64,000 nucleotides of DNA from SICV01 sp038045265 (GTDB lineage: Archaea > Nanobdellota > Nanobdellia > Pacearchaeales > GW2011-AR1), in contig JBBSYL010000010.1 of assembly GCA_038045265.1 (NCBI GenBank), forward strand, positions 1 through 64,000. Direction: 5' to 3'. Of the stretch, positions 58,429 through 64,000 are shown piece by piece (the first letter of the stretch is position 1; each line of letters starts with the position of its first letter). The notes under the pieces are model-generated. The model was not told the origin of the DNA. It did not search any database and saw nothing but the letters and a program-made list of their open reading frames with translations. The position numbers and the translations under genes were made by a program.

Positions 58429-58741
58429 AATTATGCCTAAGTTTATCTCTTTCTCTTTCATTAGCAATTTTATTCAAGGAGTTCAAAAGACCTAATAAAC
58501 CTACTAGGCCTGTAATTCCAAACTCTGCTGATGTATGATAAATATCTTCATTCGCCCTATAATGTGCTTCACAATTATTAATACTGCCTGATCTTCTGCA
58601 TTCCATACTATGCGCCATTCTATTGGCAAATATCTGTTTATCACCATACCACCTAGATAATCCGCTCACATGCGATAAAATAGGTAAAGCTAATGTGGCT
58701 ATTGCAATTCCAGCATATTTTTTTATATTTTTCATCTTCAA
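58409..58741 (-). CDS. Small two-helix membrane protein, hypothetical
   Basis: I do not recognise the family. The 110-residue protein has an N-terminal hydrophobic segment (about 9-27), an outside loop with two cysteines (ECRRSGSINNCEAHYRANED) and a second hydrophobic segment (about 74-90) before a basic tail. It overlaps the TrmB-like gene upstream by 4 bases, so it is probably in one operon with that regulator. The paired cysteines may form a disulfide. Confidence 0.6.
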   Translation of the reverse strand: MKMKNIKKYAGIAIATLALPILSHVSGLSRWYGDKQIFANRMAHSMECRRSGSINNCEAHYRANEDIYHTSAEFGITGLVGLLGLLNSLNKIANERERDKLRHNFNLLQH

Positions 58742-59514
58742 TTCTTCAAACTCTTTTCAACAATACTATGAAGTGATTGCGTGAAGAAATCTGAGTTAAG
58801 CCAGATGGCCATTTCTTCTTCTGAACTTTCAGGAGTAATCATTAATAGGGCTTGAGTCTTATCTGACATGAAAAATCTTGCAGGAGAATCCAAGGCTCTT
58901 GCCTTTATTCCATGTTTAAGTGAAAGTTTCTTAACTTTTTCAGGTTCTCCAGATAAAGCAATTTTTACTTTAATATTATTTTTAGCAAGTTTTTCCAAAG
59001 CTGGAATTAAAACTCTTGACTTATCTTCAAAGTCAAGTGCTGATGTACATATCATTACTTCTTTTTTAGAACTTTCAACTAATTCTCTAAGCTTTGAAAG
59101 TATATTTGATCTTCCTTTTACTGATCCTGTTATCTCATGTGATTTAATAGGATTTATTCCAGTTGTATGCAACTGCTCTAGTTCTGTGTATTCTGAAGTT
59201 GTTTTTAGATTAGACAATGAGTTTACCTTTTCATTGGCTGTCTGAAGGGTTTCTGACTTCATCTTTTCAATAACTTCTGTTGGCTTTACTGCGATGTACT
59301 TCACAGGTTTTCCAATTTTAACTATCGCAAATCCACGTTTTTCCAAGGATTCTAATACATCATAAGTTCTTGACCTTGGTACATTTGAAATCTCTGCGAT
59401 TTCTCCAGCTGATGCAATACCTTTTGAAAGCAAGGCAAGCCAGACTTTAGTCTCATAAATATTAAGATTAAAGTATTCCTTTACTCTCTTTACCAATTCT
59501 GGTTTAATTATCAT
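58738..59514 (-). CDS. TrmB-family transcriptional regulator
   Basis: The 258-residue protein has an N-terminal winged helix (NIYETKVWLALLSKGIASAG, then EIAEISNVPRSRTYDVLESL) of the TrmB type (PF01978). A linker helix and a C-terminal phospholipase-D-like/TrmB effector domain (KKEVMICTSALDFEDKSR) follow. Relatives regulate sugar uptake and metabolism. No transporter is encoded nearby, and the small membrane protein downstream is its only operon partner. A TATA element at 59536-59543 is 21 bases before the ATG. Confidence 0.88.
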   Translation of the reverse strand: MIIKPELVKRVKEYFNLNIYETKVWLALLSKGIASAGEIAEISNVPRSRTYDVLESLEKRGFAIVKIGKPVKYIAVKPTEVIEKMKSETLQTANEKVNSLSNLKTTSEYTELEQLHTTGINPIKSHEITGSVKGRSNILSKLRELVESSKKEVMICTSALDFEDKSRVLIPALEKLAKNNIKVKIALSGEPEKVKKLSLKHGIKARALDSPARFFMSDKTQALLMITPESSEEEMAIWLNSDFFTQSLHSIVEKSLKN

Positions 59515-59535
59515 GTATCAGTGATAAAAAAAGGG

Positions 59536-59543
59536 TATATAAA
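59536..59543 (-). promoter_or_regulatory. TATA element of the TrmB-like regulator gene
   Basis: TTTATATA on the minus strand, 21 bases before the ATG at 59514. Confidence 0.6.
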
Positions 59544-59578
59544 TCTTTCTACTTTGTTGTAACTTCTAGGTGACACGA

Positions 59579-60496
59579 TTATATGAGATATGCTATGGCC
59601 AAGGCTACAAAGCACCCAACGCTTATGAAAGGTAAGGCTGGATAGAACTTTCCTTTTTCTGATTTGTATAATAAAAAGGCCAAGGCTATGGTTGCTCCTA
59701 TTGAAACTAACAAAGAAGCGAACAGGCCTAAAGAATTAAGAACTGTGCCTGCGAGAATAATTGGAAATACTATATCTCCCCCGCCTAAAATTGCGACACT
59801 TACTTTTACTTCTTTCTTTTTTCCAGATTTCTCTGCTTCTTTAAGCAATAATTTGTCTTTCTTTGATAAGTAGGGAACAAAGAATCCTGAGAAGACTTTA
59901 ACCTTATTTATCTGGTAATGTGCCATTTTTTGCATAAACTTTGCATGCCATACTGCATACATATCATATGCGGAGAATATTATGAAGAGCAGGACAGCTG
60001 TGCCCACATTAAGTAATGGAACAAATATTGCCGCTATTCCAGGATAAATTAATAGTTCAGTCAAGTTATGAACTATAATGTTTCTTCTGAAAACTTTGAA
60101 GTAAGCGAGGATTAAAGCGACACCTAAAACAATTAGAGAGGCATAGGGGAAAGTTTTGAAAGGGGCAAATAAAGAGACAGCTATTGCAATTATGACTACA
60201 ATAAAGAACCATATTCGAAGAAGCAACTCTGCTTTAAAGCGCATCAAAAAAATTATGGCAATTATTGCTATAATAAAGGCAAAAACAATCGACCAGAGAT
60301 TTTTAGTTTTGGAAGTTTCTTGCGGAGGTTCTAATCCATAAGGCAGACCATGACTTGTGATATTTATTATTGTCTCGTTGTCTAGTTGTATTGGAATTAT
60401 CTCTGGCTTGTATAAATTAAGAACAAATATCCCCACTAGTTGAGCAATAAGAAATAGAACTAATAGAATCGCTGTAACTTTAATGGAATGTTTCAT
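59579..60496 (-). CDS. Presenilin-like intramembrane aspartyl protease (A22 family)
   Basis: The 305-residue protein has about nine membrane helices. It carries the two catalytic motifs of presenilin/signal peptide peptidase: FSAYDMYAVWHAKF (YD) and ILGGGDIVFPIILAG (GxGD), plus a PAL motif in KFYPALPFISVG near the C-terminus. It would cut membrane-spanning segments such as remnant signal peptides or anchored surface proteins, which are abundant here. A TATA-like element at about 60517-60524 supports the start. Confidence 0.9.
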   Translation of the reverse strand: MKHSIKVTAILLVLFLIAQLVGIFVLNLYKPEIIPIQLDNETIINITSHGLPYGLEPPQETSKTKNLWSIVFAFIIAIIAIIFLMRFKAELLLRIWFFIVVIIAIAVSLFAPFKTFPYASLIVLGVALILAYFKVFRRNIIVHNLTELLIYPGIAAIFVPLLNVGTAVLLFIIFSAYDMYAVWHAKFMQKMAHYQINKVKVFSGFFVPYLSKKDKLLLKEAEKSGKKKEVKVSVAILGGGDIVFPIILAGTVLNSLGLFASLLVSIGATIALAFLLYKSEKGKFYPALPFISVGCFVALAIAYLI

Positions 60497-60516
60497 AGAG
60501 AAATTTATGAAAGGAA

Positions 60517-60524
60517 GTTTTTAA
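60517..60524 (-). promoter_or_regulatory. TATA-like element of the presenilin-like gene
   Basis: TTAAAAAC on the minus strand, about 20 bases before the ATG at 60496, just before the FttA gene end at 60529. Confidence 0.45.
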
Positions 60525-60528
60525 GGGT

Positions 60529-62409
60529 TTACTTTAATCTAACAGTCTCAAGATTTCTAGGAACAATTGTTTCTGCTCTGTTAAGTTTATACAAAGTAGA
60601 AGCAAGGTCTAGAGATTTAGAAACTTCTCCGTGGTTTATTAAAATCTTCTTTGGTTTTGGAATCATCCTATTTACATATTGCAATAATTCTCCTCTTCCT
60701 GAATGTCCTGAAAGCCCGTATATTAAAGCTGTTTCCATTTTTATAACAACATTATGGCCGTCAATAGATACTTCTCCAGCTCCTTCCTGAATCTTTCTAC
60801 CAGCAGAGCCCGGACCCTGATAAGATGAAAGTATTAGAAGATTATTAGGATTATCTGCAAGATTTTTGAAATATTCAACGGATGCTCCACCAGTAAGCAT
60901 TCCAGATGTTGCGATAATAATACAGGAACCTCCCTCTATGACTTCTTTTCTCTCTGTTGGGGAGCCTACGCGTTTGAAAATATCTGAAAGAAATGGGTTG
61001 TTATCTTGGAATATTTGGTTTCTGACTGAGGCCGCTAAATAATCTGGATAAGCTGTATGAATTGCATTAATATCCCATATCATCCCATCAATATATACTG
61101 GAATTTTTGGTAGAAATCCTGTTCTAATTGCTTCTTCTACACGAAGCATCGTCTCTTGTGCGTGACCGGTTCCTAGTTCTGGAAGCAAGACTTTTCCACC
61201 CCTCTCTATCGCTTTCTTGACTAGGACTAAGAATTTTTCATCAATTTCTTTTCTTGGGGGTAAAATATCATCTTTTCCCCCATATGTGGATTCTATCATT
61301 AAAGTTTCAACTCTTGGAAAATGGTTCACTGCTGGATCAAGGATACTTGTTTTTCTATAATTTGTATCTGCGCCATAAACCAGATTGTGAAGCCCATTTC
61401 CAATGTTTATATGGGTTTGTGCTGAACCAAAAGTATGGCCTGCGTTGTAGAATGTTATTCTTATATCTGGGGTTATATCGGTGACTTCTCCATAACCTAA
61501 CGTGATAGAATGTCTTACCATCTCTTTAACATCTTCTGCCTTATATAGTGGATGCGTCGCCTGTTTATATGCTACCCCTATTAAATCTAGACACATTAAG
61601 GCACCTATATCTCTGGTTGGCTCAGTCATATAAACTGGCCCCTTATATCCCATTTTGTAAAGATAAGGAACAAGACCTATGTGATCTAAGTGCGCATGTG
61701 AAACTATCACTGCATCTATTGAATTTATGTCTCCTATTTCTGCTATGTTGAGATAAGGAAATCTCTCTGGTCCTTCCTGAACTGCTACGTTTATCCCGCA
61801 ATCCATTAAAATTTTCGAGTTCGGGGTATGTAAAAGAATACAGGAACGTCCAACTTGCCTTCCTCCGCCAAGATATGTAACCCTTATCCACAAATCCATT
61901 TTTTCTGAGCTCCAATCTGTATAAATTTTCTTTCCTATTTCATTAAGGAATTTTCTTCTATATGTATTATTCGCGTAGAGTACAGAACGAATTTTTTCTG
62001 TTATTTTAGAAGGAATGGAGGGAGATCTTTGCACAGATGGAGACCAGAATGTTGATCTTCTTATATCTGAGAGTAAAGAACCTTGTTTGCCTATAACTAA
62101 GCCAGGTTTTTTAGCTTCTATTATTACACTTGATCTTTGTACATCAAAAATAACATTTGTTATCTCCGCTTCTTCTGAAATTAGTGCTCGTATTGTCTTT
62201 TCCGTTTCTGCTTCAGGAGCAAGAATGCTCTTATCTGCTCTTAGCTCTATTCTTTTCTTTATTCTATTTACTGCTTTTTTTATCTCTTCTTCTCCTTCTC
62301 TGAAAAATTCTTTATCTTCTGTGTATAGGACTATATTTGCGCCTTCAAAAGTAGCATCGCTTATTTTGCGAGATAGTTCGTCCTTTATGTTTTTTAAGAT
62401 GTCTGCCAT
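60529..62409 (-). CDS. fttA: FttA/aCPSF1 beta-CASP ribonuclease (transcription termination factor)
   Basis: The 626-residue protein has two N-terminal KH domains (about 1-145; KKPGLVIGKQGSLLSDIRRS) and then a metallo-beta-lactamase core (VSHAHLDHIGLVPYLYKMG; GHTFGSAQTHINIG) with a beta-CASP insert (MIESTYGGKDDILPPRKEID; CIIIATSGMLTGGASVEYF; GLSGHSGRGELLQYV). This order defines archaeal aCPSF1/FttA, which cleaves nascent RNA and terminates transcription. It lies beside proteasome beta, as in many archaea. Confidence 0.96.
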   Translation of the reverse strand: MADILKNIKDELSRKISDATFEGANIVLYTEDKEFFREGEEEIKKAVNRIKKRIELRADKSILAPEAETEKTIRALISEEAEITNVIFDVQRSSVIIEAKKPGLVIGKQGSLLSDIRRSTFWSPSVQRSPSIPSKITEKIRSVLYANNTYRRKFLNEIGKKIYTDWSSEKMDLWIRVTYLGGGRQVGRSCILLHTPNSKILMDCGINVAVQEGPERFPYLNIAEIGDINSIDAVIVSHAHLDHIGLVPYLYKMGYKGPVYMTEPTRDIGALMCLDLIGVAYKQATHPLYKAEDVKEMVRHSITLGYGEVTDITPDIRITFYNAGHTFGSAQTHINIGNGLHNLVYGADTNYRKTSILDPAVNHFPRVETLMIESTYGGKDDILPPRKEIDEKFLVLVKKAIERGGKVLLPELGTGHAQETMLRVEEAIRTGFLPKIPVYIDGMIWDINAIHTAYPDYLAASVRNQIFQDNNPFLSDIFKRVGSPTERKEVIEGGSCIIIATSGMLTGGASVEYFKNLADNPNNLLILSSYQGPGSAGRKIQEGAGEVSIDGHNVVIKMETALIYGLSGHSGRGELLQYVNRMIPKPKKILINHGEVSKSLDLASTLYKLNRAETIVPRNLETVRLK

Positions 62410-62436
62410 GTTTAGATTAAATAAATGAATGTGAAA

Positions 62437-63090
62437 TTATTTGTATTGTGGTAGAATTTCCTCAGAAACTGCGTGAGTTATTCCAGATTTTGTTATTGTA
62501 AAAACATCAATACCGTTGCCGGATGCTGTATCTCTTTGTGTAGATGATTTTATACATTCTTTTGCCAACTCTATTCCTTCTTTTATTGATAACCCTTCTT
62601 TATACTGTCTTTCCAATAAACCGATTACAAAAAGCATTCCGCTTCCTGTTGCATCATAATCTTTTATCAACCTTATATCTCCTGCTGGAGAAATAGCATA
62701 TATTTCAAATGTTCCATCTTCATTAAATCCTCCACAAATGCTTCCTACAATATTTGGAATCATTGCGGGGGTCCTTATGTTTCTATAAACAGACATTGCA
62801 ATGAGATTTGCAGCCTCTCTAACACTTGGCCTTGACTTGGACCTCAATTCTTTTAATCTTAGTTCTGCCGCAATTACTTTTGAAAGAAGTATAGCATCCG
62901 AAGCATTGCCGGCAAGAGACATAAGCATGTAATCATTAAGCTGTCTTATTTTTCTTATCGCTTTATCTACAACTAATCCTCCACCAGATGAAGCACGCCT
63001 ATCTGAAGCTATTATCACACCATCCTTGCAGGTAATTCCCACTAAAGTGGTGCCCATTTTTATTACGTTGCCTTTAATCTCTTGATCCAT
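62437..63090 (-). CDS. psmB: 20S proteasome beta subunit
   Basis: The 217-residue protein has a short propeptide of about 13 residues ending in Gly, then the catalytic N-terminal TTLVGITCKDGVIIASDRRA, with the Asp and Lys of the active site nearby. ATGSGMLFVIGLLERQYKEG and STQRDTASGNGIDVFTITK follow. It forms the inner catalytic rings with the alpha subunit at 12809. No proteasomal ATPase (PAN) gene is in the window. Confidence 0.97.
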   Translation of the reverse strand: MDQEIKGNVIKMGTTLVGITCKDGVIIASDRRASSGGGLVVDKAIRKIRQLNDYMLMSLAGNASDAILLSKVIAAELRLKELRSKSRPSVREAANLIAMSVYRNIRTPAMIPNIVGSICGGFNEDGTFEIYAISPAGDIRLIKDYDATGSGMLFVIGLLERQYKEGLSIKEGIELAKECIKSSTQRDTASGNGIDVFTITKSGITHAVSEEILPQYK

Positions 63091-63120
63091 AGAATAAACC
63101 TCTATTTCTAGATAGGCAAA

Positions 63121-64000
63121 TTATATTATATCAGTATTTAAGTTTTTTGGTATGCTTATATCTCTTTTCCCTGCCCTTGAAACTCCTTCTAATTTTCTGA
63201 CTTCAATAAGCTCGTCGACAAAACTTTCTATCTTTGTTTCATGGCTGACTATTATAAGTTGTCTAACATCTAATTGCTCTAAAACGTCCCTTATTTTATC
63301 AACTTGTGCTTCTGAAAAGCCCTCTGTAGGCTCATCAAGAATAATAATGTCTTTTGTTCTAATAGTGCTATGCACTGAATTTATTGTTTGATTTAAAGCT
63401 AACCTATATGCTAGGGCAATAGCAGTTCTTTCGCCTCCCGATATGAATGAATAATCCATTTCAACCCCATCTAATATTATTAGGGGCGTAAAATTTTCAT
63501 CCAGCTGAACCTCAAAGGAATCTCCAGCAAGCATATGGAACCAGCTGTTGAAAAATCTTGAAAATTCTTCTCTAAGCTTTATCATAACTTGCCTTTCTAT
63601 TAGATCTATGATTGCAGAGAACTGAGTTGAAAGCCAGCCAGACAATTCATGCAAAGAATTTAGTTTTATCCTTGAGAATTCTTTTTTCTCTATTGAATTT
63701 TCCAGCTCCTTAACTCTTATATTTGACAATTCAAGCTCTTTATTTGACTCCGCAAGAGTTATTTCTGCTCTTTTCTCTTCAATTAGTGCTAATTTTAGCT
63801 CTGTGGTTTTTTTAAGGTGGATATTTTGAAAGGGTGCAAGTTTAAGCGATTGTTCTTTAAGACCAGAAATATGCTGGTTAAGCAAAGCTATATCTTTCTG
63901 CAGAGATTTTTTTAAATCCTGTATTTTTTGTGTTCTTGCCATGGCTTTTTCAATAAAAGAGAACTTGGAACGGGCTATTTCCAATTCAGATTTCTTTAAC
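63121..64000 (-). CDS. rad50: Rad50 ATPase, C-terminal part, cut by window edge
   Basis: The frame stays open to base 64000, so the real start lies outside; the in-frame TTG at 63984 is not a start. About 290 residues are visible. A coiled-coil part is followed by a C-terminal ATPase lobe with the signature SFISGGERTAIALAYRLAL, Walker B TKDIIILDEPTEGFSEAQV and the His switch LIIVSHETKIESF. Rad50 works with Mre11 in double-strand break repair. An SMC-like relative cannot be excluded without the N-terminal lobe and hook. Confidence 0.9.
   Translation of the reverse strand, partial: LKKSELEIARSKFSFIEKAMARTQKIQDLKKSLQKDIALLNQHISGLKEQSLKLAPFQNIHLKKTTELKLALIEEKRAEITLAESNKELELSNIRVKELENSIEKKEFSRIKLNSLHELSGWLSTQFSAIIDLIERQVMIKLREEFSRFFNSWFHMLAGDSFEVQLDENFTPLIILDGVEMDYSFISGGERTAIALAYRLALNQTINSVHSTIRTKDIIILDEPTEGFSEAQVDKIRDVLEQLDVRQLIIVSHETKIESFVDELIEVRKLEGVSRAGKRDISIPKNLNTDII

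Noticed and set aside
1..64000. CRISPR arrays
   Set aside because: No regularly spaced identical repeats were seen. The repeated hairpins at 8671-8824 and 41755-41917 are too few and variable, and no cas genes are present.
1..64000. tRNA genes and intact insertion sequences
   Set aside because: No cloverleaf with a GGTTCRANNCC-type T-loop was seen in any gap, and no transposase or integrase was found.

Overview
The window is AT-rich archaeal chromosome from an ultra-small DPANN-type lineage. Composition and gene content resemble Pacearchaeota, Woesearchaeota or Nanoarchaeota, but I cannot place it more precisely from sequence alone. The archaeal evidence is an archaeal-type ribosomal protein operon (eS4, eL19, eL32, uL30 long form), a 20S proteasome alpha and beta pair, an Rrp4/Rrp41/Rrp42 exosome, RpoK, SBDS, eIF1, PCNA, FttA/aCPSF1, a class I CCA-adding enzyme and TATA-box promoters. 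The DPANN evidence is a primase that appears to fuse PriS and PriL and lacks the Fe-S cysteines, a divergent 16S 5' end, many short unrecognised membrane proteins, and large cysteine-rich secreted proteins.

Layout. 1-342: 5' part of 16S rRNA (minus), with a structured leader and promoter at 343-684. 685-5933: accessory and surface genes (an ImmA/IrrE-like metallopeptidase, a nucleotidyltransferase-like gene pair, two discoidin-domain surface proteins) around uS2. 5990-9786: RpoK, the exosome and SBDS. 9811-14350: a MurG-like glycosyltransferase, a membrane phosphotransferase/sulfatase-fold enzyme, proteasome alpha and a nucleoside phosphorylase. 14347-28316 (minus): the S10/spc ribosomal protein operon from uL3 to SecY, followed by a YidC-like DUF106 protein. 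28505-41746: small genes, PCNA, the fused primase, secreted proteins, a secreted nuclease operon and a thioredoxin-reductase-like enzyme. 41962-55152: a type IV pilus-like assembly locus with five class III signal-peptide pilins, one ATPase, two membrane-platform proteins and two giant surface proteins. An ArmA/Rmt-like rRNA methyltransferase lies inside this locus. 55152-58428: a conserved GTPase/DUF2073/zinc-ribbon set interrupted by a HEPN-like gene, then the CCA-adding enzyme. 58409-64000: a TrmB regulator, a presenilin-like protease, FttA, proteasome beta and the C-terminal part of Rad50.

Promoters follow a strikingly rigid rule. In most isolated genes and operon heads an 8-bp TATA element is followed by about 21 bases and then the start codon, which implies leaderless mRNAs. 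I used this to choose several starts (for example 49344, 35127, 56797, 56736, 13580, 10845).

The strongest candidates for something undescribed are two multi-hairpin elements lying directly after a stop codon on the sense strand (8671-8824 and 41755-41917). They share a 25-nt CAT...GTAA...ATG stem-loop, and the first holds a tandem repeat whose stems vary with base pairing kept. Two small genes are broken by single-base frameshifts (29180-29325 and 32274-32679). An unrecognised 118-residue gene sits inside the ribosomal operon between uL14 and uL24. I saw no tRNA genes, no CRISPR array and no intact transposase.
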